Shown one piece after another: positions 43,701-54,576 of a stretch of DNA of 64,000 bases. Position numbers and translations under genes: made by a program. Position 1 is the stretch's first letter. The number at the start of each line of letters is the position of its first letter. Under the pieces are notes generated by a model that ran no database searches, had not been told where the DNA came from, and worked only from the letters and a program-made list of their open reading frames with translations. The stretch covers positions 62,001-126,000 of the forward strand of contig MSJI02000196.1 of assembly GCA_001931905.2 (NCBI GenBank), written 5' to 3'. The stretch is from Cladosporium sp. IMV 00045 (Eukaryota > Ascomycota > Dothideomycetes > Cladosporiales > Cladosporiaceae).

Positions 43701-45025
43701 AAAAGCTTCTCGAAAAAGGAGCTGATGTAAACGCACGTGGAGGTCCGTGGGGCAACGCGCTCTATGCCGCTGTAAGCAAAGAACACAGTGAAAATCAAAC
43801 ACTTATAGCGGAACTTCTTGTCCGACATGGCGCTGACCTGAATGCAAGAGTTGGACATTGTGGTACTGCGCTCGCAGCCGCAGCTTCCACAGGGCAGGAG
43901 GAAGTAGTCAAGTTGCTCCTCTCGCATGGCGCCGACGTCAATGTAGAAGATGACGAAATGCTCCCTTCATTCGTGCCTTCGAACGACCGAGAACCCTCAC
44001 CGAGGAGAGAGGACAACTGTAAGCCGGGGCCAGTACATGTGAGTCCACTGTACCATGCTTGCCTGAACGGGTATCTAGACATCGCGGAAGCCCTTCTCGA
44101 CCATGGGGCCGATCCCAATCGCGAAGAAGGAAGATATGGCAACGCTATGTCCGAAGCGTTACAGTTTGCTGATAATCCTTGGATCGTCGCGCTTCTGATC
44201 CAGCGTGGATTCCATGTGGACATTGACACACTCACCACTGCAGCCAGCAGGGGTCACAAATCATCACTCGTGGAGATTTTGTCACCTGACAATGGAGGGC
44301 CTGAATTCAGCGATATTGACATTGGTGTCGCGCTTGTGGCAATATGGAGGGCGGAGAAGTGGGGCGAGGATGCCGAGGAGTCAGACATCGATGCCGACAA
44401 AAAGGAACGATATGTCGAGAAACCGGATACTGATATCGATGAGTCGGACGTCGTTTCCGATCAGTCGGACGTCAGTGTCAATGAGTCGGGCCACGTCAAC
44501 AAGTCGAACACCTCTGTCGATAGGCTGGACGTTCACGCCAATCAGAGCGACGTCCATTGCGATGATGCAATCATCCATGAAGATGAGCTGGACTTCTCTG
44601 ACGATGAATTGGACGTCAATGTCGACGAACCGGAACATGACACCGAAAAGATCAATCGAAAAGCTGTGATTGACATGCTGAAGATGCGGTTGAGATTCAA
44701 TGTCGAGTTGGGGCCAGATGATGCCATAGACCATGATTTGGACACGTTCTTCAAAGATCATCAGTCCATCATCTTTTATGTCGAGGATTACGATTCTCGA
44801 GTCTCAATCGTATCCGAGAAGGAAGGTCAACAATCGCAACGGGATTCGTTGGTCGACGACCTGGAGGACCATCAGGTGGGCGACTATACTTCTACGGATC
44901 CGACGCCGAAGAGCGTCGACAGAGACGACGATCTGAGAGTTGCTCAAGTTCAGTTTATGAGCGAATCATGCAAGGATAGATGGTGGTTTCCTTGGTTATT
45001 AGATGAAGAGGCAAGATTCTTGTAA
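40785..45025 (+). CDS. NACHT-ankyrin STAND (NLR-like) protein
   Basis: Large signal-transduction ATPase of the fungal NLR-like class, involved in known cases in non-self recognition and cell death. Exons 40785-42520 and 42577-45025 (56-nt intron) give 1394 residues. Order: basic start MGRLSKLFSRLKSG; Ser/Pro-rich linker to 105; helical N-terminal domain (about 115-340) resembling the Goodbye/DUF7708 type; NACHT with Walker A GGPGMGKS at 378-385, Walker B LVVDALDECA near 475 and KFYVTSRPEID; winged-helix region with GLEATYSRM; ankyrin repeats at about 865-1150 (repeated LLxxGADxNV); an Asp/Ser-rich periodic insert at about 1175-1270; and a unique C-terminal tail ending in WWFPWLLDEEARFL. No transmembrane helix. 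The frame is open throughout. Confidence 0.9.
44390..44640 (+). repeat. degenerate Asp/Ser-rich coding repeat inside the NLR gene
   Basis: Imperfect units of about 24 bases (roughly eight codons) recur, each built around GAT-x-x-TCGGAC-GTC, for example at DIDESDVV, SDQSDVSV and later DVHANQSDVH and DELDVNVDE. It encodes an acidic, probably disordered stretch between ankyrin repeats and the C-terminal tail. Confidence 0.75.
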
Positions 45026-45349
45026 GGTGGTAATAATCTTTCCGGTTGGAATTGCGGACAATCGTCTACGAGATGTGACTAAATGTCAATCAAAATGCAA
45101 TAAAACAACATTCCAGATAGCCATTCTGAGCACAATAGATTTTGTATTACCCATGTATGTTCACGTGTAAGCAGTCGTCTTGTGCGAGCCAACGAGCCTC
45201 GCTGCAATATTACATACATAGTGGGTCTCGGCCCTTGGCAGCCGCAGCTGATGGTGAGGTCATGTCAACAAATACTATACACGCTACGAGACCCAACAGA
45301 ACTCCAAACAAACATCGAAATATCACATTCTCAAAATCCTCTCCTCGCA
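45026..45349. other. intergenic between NLR and EthD genes
   Basis: About 320 bases; 3' region of the NLR gene and promoter of the EthD gene. Nothing else recognised. Confidence 0.45.
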
Positions 45350-45974
45350 ATGGTCCTCGAAGCCGGCTACCCCTCAACAACAGGCTTCCGCAAAGTGGTC
45401 AAAGCCACGATCCTGGTTCGCAAAAAGCCCGGTCTGAGCGACGAAGCCTTCATCGAGCACTACAACCACAAGCATGCCCAGATGGCGGCGCCCGTGTTGC
45501 AGAAGCACAATGTCATCACGTACAGTCTTGTAGGCCACATTGATCCGGAAGTAGAGAGTCAAGTCTAGAAGCTAAGTGTACCTCAACGTGTCGTGTGAGC
45601 AGACATATTGCCTTCAACGCGATCGAACCATCATGAGCGACATGCTTCGCGGTCAGGCGAATATGTTGGATTACGATGCGATATGCACGTTTGTGTTCAA
45701 GGATTATAAGGATTTTGCTAAGTTCATGTTAGCTTCATCTTTCTCTCGGTAGACAATTGAACGAGCTGACGATATGGCTTGATAGGTATGACCCTGCTTC
45801 GAAAGCGCTGACGCCAGATCATGAGAACTTCATGGTGGAGGAAGATATGAAGATGATGATTGGGGATGAGTGAGTCGCAAGCATCGCAAGCACCTCCATT
45901 GTGGCATGCGAGATGGTCGACTAACCAACTCTGACAGATACATGGTGATTGAAAACGGTGAAAAGGTAGGCTAA
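45350..45974 (+). CDS. EthD-domain protein
   Basis: A dimeric alpha-beta-barrel protein of 152 residues. Exons 45350-45562, 45603-45727, 45786-45869 and 45938-45974 add to 459 nt. The domain is recognised from KATILVRKKPGLSDEAFIEH, YNHKHAQMAAPVL and later DYDAICTFVFKDYKDFAKFM, then TPDHENFMVEEDMKMMIGDE. Fungal relatives include polyketide dehydratases and uncharacterised stress proteins, so the reaction cannot be assigned. The first intron is only 40 nt with a GTCTAG donor, the weakest part of the model; the last two have standard signals. Start ATG at 45350 follows an A/C-rich leader. Confidence 0.78.
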
Positions 45975-46066
45975 TCTTCAAAGCCAGGCAGCATACTCGT
46001 TACAGCGGTATAAATATCGTCAAGATGTGTTTTGATAGCATGCTTGAGGGCAGAACTTTCAATATC

Positions 46067-46822
46067 CTACACGTAACCCTTGCGTCCGCCTGTGAAGAAC
46101 ATCCTCACGACAAATACCTGCAGGCAAGCCATGCCGACCATGACGGCACCCTCGAGCAAGCTGAAGTTGAACACACGCTTCTCGGTGCTCCTGACAGTGC
46201 TGAAGTTCCTGTTTTCGCGCGTGCGGAAGTATTTTTGCTGGCGGGTGAGGGTGGAGATCTGGCTGGATACACGGAGGATGGTCTCTTCGACGCCGCTCAG
46301 TTGCTCGGGAGTTGCGCCAGTCTTTTGCGGTAGGTTCGCGCGGGGCTCGTCCTCGACCTGAAGCTGTGTCAGTAATTTGCCTTCCAATCATAGATTGGCT
46401 CTCCCTTACTGAAATCTCGAAGTCAACAAGCTTGTCGGTGAAAGTAGAGACGGAGTTGTCGAAACAGAAACGGTATTCTCCAGACTGGGTGGCCGTGAAG
46501 ACATAGTCGCCCTGGCGCTCCTTCTCACCCTCAAGAATGACCCTCTCCTTTCCAGGCTCTTTTGAAGGACCAGTCACCATGTAGTCAACTGTGTATCTGT
46601 CAGCGCTCCTATTCAGCCTCTTGTTTGCGATCGGCGCAACGCACTGTCGAAAGATCCACCACTCTGGACGGCGAAGTAGAAGGCGACCTTGGCATCCTGC
46701 TTGACCACATGGGTGTAAAAGCATTCTTTCTCGTTGGGCGTAAGCTTGTAAGTCAGAGCGGTCGCAGAGGTGAAGCTCGACAGGGTGCCCAGGAGGGTCA
46801 GGAGAGAGAAGAGGACCAGCAT
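46067..46822 (-). CDS. p24 family cargo receptor (emp24/gp25L, Erp-like)
   Basis: Type I membrane protein cycling between ER and Golgi in COPI/COPII vesicles. 217 residues from exons 46822-46645, 46588-46410 and 46363-46067 (introns 56 and 46 nt). Signal peptide MLVLFSLLTLLGTLSSFTSA; GOLD domain with the two cysteines in NEKECFYTHV and GEYRFCFDNS; coiled coil LSGVEETILRVSSQISTLTR; membrane helix EGAVMVGMACLQVFVVR; and a short tail FFTGGRKGYV with the aromatic pair FF used for COPII binding and a terminal valine. The tail lacks a KKXX motif. Subfamily is best read as the fungal Erp3/Erp-type, not Emp24 or Erv25. Confidence 0.9.
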
Positions 46823-48790
46823 ATTGACAGCGGACGGCGTGAGCACAGCAGGGTGGGTTGTCGAGGCTGCTCAGTAGATGCTGGTGGCGGTATTGACACA
46901 GACGGGCAATGGTCTTCTTTGGTGGTGGTGTGGTCGCTGGACTGCGAGGAGAGTGTTTCTATTGCTAGCTGTTGCCGAATGAGGCCACGCATACGCGCGA
47001 GTCGGGAGATGAGCATGGACCACCTAAGCTTTCTCACCACCCAGGCACCTGTCTCCTCCCATATTCTATACCAGACAGACTTCTACTTCATTCACTTACA
47101 TCAAATAATCATGAATTGATTTTATCATGTGTACAGATTTCAATGTCCATACACTCGGCCAGCTCGAAAACACCCCAAGAGCACACGTGACTGTCGCTTC
47201 CATGAATACTGCCATATTCCAACAACACAGTCGAAGCTACACTTCAGCTGGTGACCTTTTCCCCTGCAGTATGCACCCTGCCAGACTTGGACGATTTTGA
47301 TCTTGCACCATTCATCTCACCGTTGTCTTGATACCGTACGGATGCTCTGCCGTAGGGTCTCCAAATAGCATCTCGACATTCACTGGCAAAGCTGCAGGTC
47401 CAGGCGAGAACGCCTTGCCAGCTCAGCCACGCCACGGGACAACGAACATTGGAATCAGCTCAGGCCAAACTCTACGCAGCACATGGCATCCATGCTGCAC
47501 TGATTTCGTTCAATAATGCTACGGTCGCGATCAATACCTGCGGTGTAAGGCTGATCTTTTGGGCTTTCGTGTCAGCGTGCAGGACTGAACGTACGGAAAA
47601 GCCGCAAAAATGCTTGCTGGCACTGGCGTGACGATTCCCCCTCCTTGGCCATTACAATCGTGCATTTCAATCAATACCAAACTATCCGACTTGCATACCA
47701 TGACTAACAGCTCCGTTTGGCCTTGTCGTCAGAACTTTGCTTATTTTCGCCCCCAGCGAGGCTCTGCGGAAGCAAGGGGTCCTCGTGTTGCAATTATCGG
47801 AGGTAGTACGAATCTCGCCATCCCAATGCGCCACACTGGGGCGATTAGAAAGCTGAAAATACTAGAAGCCAACCGAATTCCTGTTCGAATCCATTCACGT
47901 ATATGCTGTGGCACAACAGTCTCCGGGCGGGGTCACCTGTGTGCATACACCACTCAGGTCTGCAAGCTGACTTGCTAGGAACATACGCCACGTTATTGAA
48001 GCATTCGTTCTTTTCCAACAACATGGTTGCCGGTACCCGGGACCTGCAGATCGGAAGCGAAGAGGATCAAGGCTGAGGCGTCCACGAGCGAGTGCAGCCA
48101 TCCGACATCTCATGGCTACAATGTCTCACTCTATCTTTGGATCTTTGCCACGCACCTTCATCATGCCATCACCGCAGAAGCTCAATTTCCCACGGTCTTC
48201 CCTTTTGTTCCTATGTGCTGGATGCAACCCTCGGACAACCCCAAAAAGCCACAGAGGCATACTAAAGCGGCGACTAAGGGTGCTCTGGGCCCACTGGACG
48301 TTAACGAATTTGGCAACTGCAGTATATGCTGCAGTGCTCCCAGCCTCTCATTTCCTAGATTCTATGGACCTCTCACGATTCGGTTGCTCGACATATCCGA
48401 TGATCGTCGGGGAAAGGCCCTTCCAATATTGCACTGCATCCCAGCTCGTGGCATGCACTCCGATGACAGCATCCAGTTGACGACCGATCAAGCACCACGC
48501 CTCACAAACTGGCATCATCACATCAGTGGGTCCTATCCAGGATGTGAGGACGGTATTCCCTGTTCCATTGCTCCATGTTGTCGTCCTACATCCGACGTCT
48601 GACGCCTCCGCCATGTACCCTGGGAAGAACAGACTCGTCTCGACCGCAACTCGATTGTATAAAAGATGCGTCCTTCGCCCTCTCAATCAATAATCTCAGC
48701 ATCACAACAAGACCAAGCATCTCAGCTCTTCTTCACTTTCTTCAATACATTCGCTCATCAACATCATTCAATCACTTTCGTTCAGCAAAA
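46823..48790. other. intergenic, about 2 kb
   Basis: Divergent region between p24 and the Thr-rich secreted protein, the longest gene-free stretch in the window. Several frames of 60-190 codons occur, but none shows a recognisable domain, a consistent exon pattern or a good start. No RNA gene recognised. Confidence 0.4.
48658..48665 (+). promoter_or_regulatory. TATA box of the Thr-rich secreted gene
   Basis: TATAAAAG lies 126 bases before the ATG at 48791 and is followed by a C/A/T-rich leader typical of strongly expressed fungal genes. Confidence 0.6.
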
Positions 48791-49543
48791 ATGTTTGCCA
48801 ACATGAAGATCGCGGCTATTGCCCTCCTGAGCCTGACCTCAATGGTCTCTGCCCTCCCCAACTCACCTCCAAAGTACGGTGACACTACGACGAGCTCGAC
48901 AACCAAGGACTCGGACTCCACTTCGAGGTCCAAGATCACAACCTGCTACCCAACCTCGTCGACAATCATCACGACCGGCTACACCACCCTCACAACCTAC
49001 AAGCCAATCACGACTTGGATCCCCACGACTATCAAGTCTGACATCCCGAAGACCTACACTGAGAAGGACCGCACCAAGGTCACCAGCATCAAGACCATCA
49101 CCAAGACGGTCACTAAGCCGTACAGCTCAACCAAGACCGGCTACAGCACCTCCGACTCGGTCGAGACCCGCACATACACCACAAGTAAATCCTTCCTTTC
49201 CATACCCTTCCAATCTCACTTCTAACACCCTTCCCCAGAGAAGCAAACCGTCAGCGTCATCACGACGACCCTCCTCGTCGACGCCGTCATCACCACGACT
49301 AGCACGGTCCACAACTCCAAGCCGTACACCACCGTGATCACGGGCGTCAGCACGGGCATCGACACCATCACCAAGCCCTACACCGACTACACCTACACCT
49401 ACGTGACCAAGACCAAGACCCGCCACTCCAACATCGTCACCAGCATCCCCAAGACCACCTCCTCCCCCTGCCCCGTCACCAAGCCCTACACTTCCACCTC
49501 CGTCTCCACAGGCCAGAAGTGCACCACCAAGAAGGGCTGGTAA
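48791..49543 (+). CDS. secreted threonine-rich protein
   Basis: 232 residues from exons 48791-49184 and 49239-49543 (54-nt intron). Signal peptide MKIAAIALLSLTSMVSA after a short MFAN start. The mature protein is dominated by Thr, Ser, Lys and Tyr, with recurring TxTKPY[ST] units (VTKPYSST, SKPYTTV, TKPYTDY, TKPYTSTS) and only three cysteines (TTCYP, SSPCPV, GQKCTT). It should be heavily O-mannosylated and extended, as in cell-wall or mucin-like surface proteins. No GPI attachment signal is present at the C-terminus, which ends KKGW. No enzyme domain recognised. Strong codon bias toward C-ending codons and a TATA box suggest high expression. Confidence 0.85.
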
Positions 49544-50833
49544 AGGGTTTCGATTTGAGTGCCGTTCACCTCAACTCGGCCGTCTGCGACTTTTGTCCAT
49601 CTTTTCGGTCTGGTGCGCGGCTGAGGCGGTATGTTCCCGACGACGACCACGAGCTCACTGGCATGCATGACGGGATGATAGATCGACTTCTTGCAAGCGA
49701 GCGAAACGACAAAAAATATGTTTGAACTTCTTTCGATGCGGATCTTGATTGATGGATTGATTACTTATCTCTTCTGTTTTCCTTCTTCTTATCCTTTTTG
49801 ATCACTGACCGAATCCACTCCTTAAATAAATAGCCAGTTTTGAGGAATTTCAAATGTTTGGTTCTTACTTGATCTGTGTTATCTTGAATTTGATATCATC
49901 TGAAAGTTCGTCCGCCCAGTGCTCCCTGGAGGCTGCACCGGCGACTCGTAGTGAACTTTTACCTCAATCGGGCAATTTTTTCCCTTGCGATATCGTCCGA
50001 AATCCAAGCCACAGCCGTTTACGCAAAAAGACCACGTCTCATGGCTAATCATGGGCAAGATGGGAGAAAAGTGCCTATCTTGCAGGCGAGAAGCAAACGT
50101 AAAGGCAAACCACAGGAACGCCGGACAGATAGATGCAAAGGTGAACTGGTGATTTCTATCGATCCATCGTCGTCTACGATACAGAACTAGTCGCGAACGG
50201 AAGAGGAGAATAGAGAAAAGGCCGCATGGTTAGACAATAATTTCGTCTTATCTTAGGTGTAGTATTTCTCAAACAGTCCACGCAAACTAGAAAGCAAGTT
50301 GAAGCGAAAGAAAAACTCCCTCGAAAAAGCAAAAGCCCAGCCATTCCACTCCTGAAGGTGCAGTAGTGTAGCAGTAGTGTAAGTGTATATCGCATACAAC
50401 GACCTCTTTCTTTTTTTGAACGCCACGCCTGAGCGGTTTAGGATATTTGATGATGATGATGAAGAACATGAGCTCCCAGGTCGAAAAGAAAAGAAAAAAA
50501 AGTCAAACCCCCAACAAAACAAACAGCGTGAAATCGTAAACAAACACGAAACCCAGCCAAACCCCGACACAAACCCAATCTTTTGGCAACTGTTCTAGCC
50601 CAGTTCTTCACTGTCGTGAAGCGGGAGAACGAAAGAGAAAGAGAAAGAGAAACTTGTCCTAGCCCTAGTCTTTCACTGTCGTGAAGCGGGAGAACATGAT
50701 CAAAGCAAAAGTGTTGAAGGAAACGGCGCCGAGCCATGCTCGGACCCGTGTATCGTGAGAGGCGTTAATGTGAGGAGACGCAAGATGATGAAAGACGACA
50801 GACCCAGCATATAGTCGATCAGATGCGATCATA
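49544..50833. other. convergent intergenic region, 1.3 kb
   Basis: Presumed 3' regions of the Thr-rich gene and the bZIP gene. Apart from the duplicated hairpin and a GAAA-type purine tract at 50631-50652, nothing recognised. Confidence 0.45.
50606..50695. repeat. direct repeat of a 24-bp hairpin element
   Basis: TTCACTGTCGTGAAGCGGGA and its next four bases occur identically at 50607-50630 and 50672-50695, 65 bases apart. Each copy contains the inverted repeat TTCAC-TGTC-GTGAA. They flank a GAAAGA tract in the 3' region of the bZIP gene. Confidence 0.9.
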
Positions 50834-53286
50834 CTAAGACGGCGGGCTCTGAGCGGACTTCGCGGACTTCACGGAAGGACGGCGCGACATGTCCTGCAGA
50901 ACCTGAGCGGCCTCATGCTCGTTGACGTCGTAGCCGGTACCGGCTGCTGAGCTGGAGGGATAGGAGTGGATGGAATGCGAAATACCGCCAAAGAGCTCTG
51001 AGATGGAAGGGACGCGCTGGCCGAGACCTTGAGTCTGGACGCGATCGATGAAGTTGGAGCAGTTCATCATGCTAGCCTGGCCGGAAGGTGCCTGGCTGGA
51101 GGACGCCTGGGCGGAGGGCGCAGGTGGCGGGAGCATCGAGTCGTTGCGCTGTTCCGCGGGCGTAGAAGAACTGAAATCAGTCTTGGCGGCAAGGGCTCGG
51201 CAGGCATCGGCGCGAGCTGGGTCTGCAATGCAGGCATCGCAGCCGCCGGGGGCGATGGTCTTCGTCGCTTTCGTCTGTTGGATCGCTCTCCTGGATTGGA
51301 AACAGCTGCAATTTTCCAAGTCGGTGCAGAAACCACAATTGTCGTCTTCACGACTGTCGATGTCCATACCTGAGCCGAGCCACTGGGTGCCGTTGTCTTC
51401 GTTTGCGTTGGTCTCTTGGCGTGGCGGGTTGCGGGGAGTCCAAAGGCTGGTCATGTCGGTTTCCGGCCACTCTTCTTGCGGAGGTGTGATGACATTCTGG
51501 TTATTGGCAGCATAGTCGCTGACCGGTCCACGCCAGTTGGTTGTGATCGAAGGCAGAGATGCACTTGTGGTGGTTGTCTGCAGTACCGGGTTTGGAAAGC
51601 CAGCTGCCTTGAAGCGCTTAAGGGAGTCGAAAGAGTGAAGCTTGTTCTCTGCGTCCTCAGAACGCTTGTTGGCAGCTTCCAGATCCTTCTCGAGAGTCTC
51701 GAGCTTTCTCTTCAGGCGGTTGGTTTCCTGACGCTGGCCCTCCATCGCGTTGGAGTGCTTCTTGATGAGGTTGTCCATATCCCTCCGCAGCTGATCGTTG
51801 TCTGCGGTCAGCTCGGAGACCTTCTGGGCACGCTTGTCGCGGAAGTTACGCTGCGCAAGCCTGTTCTGCACTCTGCGTCTGTCCTGGGCGTCTTCTTGGG
51901 GCAATGGCTTGCGACCAGGCTTGGGCCTGGCCGGTACGGCCACTGTCCTGCTCAGAGGACCCATGGCGGGTGCAATTGAAGGAGGTTGAGCTTGCAGAGG
52001 CTGAACGCTCATCTGTGGAATGGCCACCCTGTTGCCTTGGGCGGACTGGAGGCTCTGTGAGGAAGCATTGCGACTTTCTTCCGACACCCTGTTCTGCTCC
52101 GGTTGCCCGACGCCGGTGTTGTCCGGGTGCTGCTGGAAGCGACCGTCCTGCTCGATGGACGGGCGGACGTGATTCTCATAGGCCGGGTTGGCCGGGACTG
52201 TGGGTTTGATATCAGCGGGCGAGGCTCGTGAGATGGTAACAGTGGCCGTAGCCATCATGGGCAAGCTGTTGGACAGCGGGCTGGGATGGGTAAAGTAGAT
52301 GATGGGAGAGGTGCAAGATGATCAGATTAGATTCGTCGTCGGAATCAGTCAGAATCAGAAGATGCAGAGACGTCCGCACGAACCAATCCCCACTCTCGGC
52401 CGATGTCGGGATGATGAGGCTTACGTCTTGGCGACATCGTACGAGGGGTCTGCCCAGGGTCCAGGTTGGTCCACACGAGACGGCAGGTGATGAACATGTG
52501 ACAGGGCGGGGAAGGGGTGGAGTGAAGTGAAGTGAAGTGAAGTGCACGTGAAGTGAAGTGAAGTCAGACTTGGAAGTAAATAACGACATGACTTACATTG
52601 GTGGTAGCCAAGATTGTTGTCAGAGAAGTTGCGACCGATCGGTACTGCCGTCATTGGCGACGGGAGCTCGGGCTCATCAGACGAGGCAGAGGCCCTTGCT
52701 GCGTTGTAGGCTAAAGTGGTAAGTCAGTAACAATCCCATCGAAGACCATCAAGCAGGAAGACTTACATGCGCCATTCAGACCATAGCTCATGACAAAAGG
52801 GTCATGGAAAGACTGCTGGGCAGGTTGTGCGAAACCGCCCCAAGACCCATTCATGGCCTGCGAGGTGGCGAGGGCTTGTTGCGCCTGGAAGCCGTGAGGG
52901 TCGTCCATGGACTGCGACATGTAGTGGCCTTGCATGGCGTCGAAGCCATTGGTCGCAGTCGTACCCTGTGAAGAGTCAAAGGCCTGGGTGGCGTGGAAGC
53001 CATGTTGCGCATCGAAGCTCTGTTGCGCATCAAGGCCCTGCTGCGCATCGTAGCTCTGTTGCGCATGGAAGCTGTGATGAGAGTGGCCCTGCGTCTGTGT
53101 CACGTAGGTGGACCATTGATCCACGCTCACTCCCGGATGGAAGTCGCCGAATGGCAGCCCATGGCTGAACGAGGTGTTAAGCAGTGCCAAACCACGAGGT
53201 TGCTGTTGCTGGAAAGACTGGTCATTGTTGTTGTCCTCCGGCTCTGGTGAGGGCCGGGGCAGGATTGGTTGTTGGAAGCGGGCCAT
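50834..53286 (-). CDS. bZIP transcription factor with HapX/Yap5-type cysteine motif
   Basis: Nuclear regulator of 696 residues from exons 53286-52767, 52710-52597, 52449-52425 (25 nt) and 52265-50834; total 2091 nt. Exon 1 encodes a Gln-rich region with imperfect hexapeptides (HAQQSY, DAQQGL, DAQQSF, DAQHGF). The segment VPARPKPGRKPLP resembles the CCAAT-complex-binding element of HapX. The basic region RRRVQNRLAQRNFRDKR is at about 350-366, with a leucine zipper to about 430. A cysteine motif CGFCx5CxC is at about 530-541 and a second, GGCDACIADPARADACRALA, at about 561-580. In HapX and Yap5 such motifs sense iron-sulphur status, so iron-linked regulation is inferred; the different basic region suggests a paralogue, not orthologous HapX. 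Confidence 0.87.
52522..52565. repeat. (GAAGT)n pentanucleotide tract in bZIP intron 2
   Basis: Runs of AGTGA/GAAGT units surround a central CACGTG (52546-52551) inside the second intron of the bZIP gene. Confidence 0.85.
52996..53086. repeat. 18-bp coding repeat in bZIP exon 1
   Basis: Five imperfect 18-bp units, each containing TGTTGCGCAT or TGCTGCGCAT on the plus strand, encode the Ala-Gln-Gln hexapeptides on the minus strand. Confidence 0.8.
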
Positions 53287-54576
53287 GTTGAATCAACACT
53301 GGAATCGTTAGGGGTTGAAATAATCGATGTCGGAGAATTGATAAAAGTCGAAAGAATATGGGAAAGGGGAGGACCATGGGAGCCTCTTTATGGCATTGCG
53401 TGGAATGGTTGAGGCGAATCTACGAAAGAGGGGATGGTATAGACGGGGCAAGTCGAATGGCCCGCAGCACCTTCCACTGCCTCTCACTGCAAGACCATCG
53501 CGAATGCACGATGAGCGACTGATGCCGACTGCCGCCCAACAACATCGCCCATGGTTGACTTTTTGATAGAACCCGACTACTCCCAGCGGTAGGCGTGAAG
53601 AATCCCTAATCACACATCGATCGCTCTTCAAGCAACATCCCACTTACGGACGACCGACCTCCTTGATTAGAGAGACGAGTGCGATATTGATCGAGACCCG
53701 CGAAAATTTCGATGTTACTGCCCAAAAGCCAAAACCTCAAACCAGCAAAACCATGGGACAGCATCACGTCAACATCACAGCAGCCCTATCATGAAGCCGC
53801 AGTATAATCCGACTCAGGAAGCCGACTGCGAATCGCCGCCACACCATTTGAAAGGCGAACATGTCTACTCTTCGTATTGCTCAAAGCCCCTCTGGACATA
53901 ATCGTAGCCAGCGGCAGTAGTACTCTTCGCGTGGTAATTCTCACGTTGTGCTCTGTCGCAATGAAGTAAACGCACACGAGTTCTATGAAGGCTGCTATGT
54001 TATACTCAAGGTATGAACGACTTCACGTCGACTTCAGACGATTCTTCTATCAGTAGCACGTGGGTATTGATCGCCATTTCCTCCCATCATCAAGACTTGC
54101 CGGCACTCCTCGCGCTACTGCAGAAGTGACAGCGGCAGATGGCCTTAGCGCGCCTCCCTACCACTGCTACATCCCATGGCATGTGAGGAAGAGCAGAACA
54201 TCGAAAGCACGGTTCACTGGTTCTGCAGCAGGGACCATCCAGTACTCCAATACCATACGATGGAGCCCCACAAATCGACCCAAAGCACCCAGATTGACGT
54301 CCTCTCCAACTCTTTCATGTTCAGAAAGGGTCTTTCTGGCGACGTAGCGCTTGCAGATACATCGAAAATGCATCGACCATCGTCACAAGACGGGCCCACT
54401 CTGCCTGGATGCGTCTATTCACGGAGAATACCACTCCTCTTCCAAGGCTTCATTGTAGATCTATCGAATCTATGCATTAAATATCGTGCCCAGCCACCCA
54501 TAACCAAATTATAACCAAAAAATCAAATAATCCCAACAAATGTCACCCCTCATCCCACTTCCCCATGCGACCTTCT
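53287..54576. other. intergenic, bZIP promoter and 3' side of PQ-loop gene
   Basis: 1.29 kb. A CCAAT box is at 54247-54251 on the plus strand. Frames here are short and unconvincing. No RNA gene recognised. Confidence 0.4.

Noticed and set aside
47881..47899. GTTCGAATCC resembling a tRNA B box
   Set aside because: No A box or acceptor-stem pairing within tRNA distance.
48027..48602. 191-codon plus-strand frame and an opposing 112-codon frame upstream of the Thr-rich gene
   Set aside because: Neither has recognisable sequence; they overlap on opposite strands and lie in a promoter region.
53308..53643. 111-codon minus-strand frame upstream of the bZIP gene
   Set aside because: Likely leader sequence of the bZIP transcript; no homology, although a regulatory upstream frame cannot be excluded.
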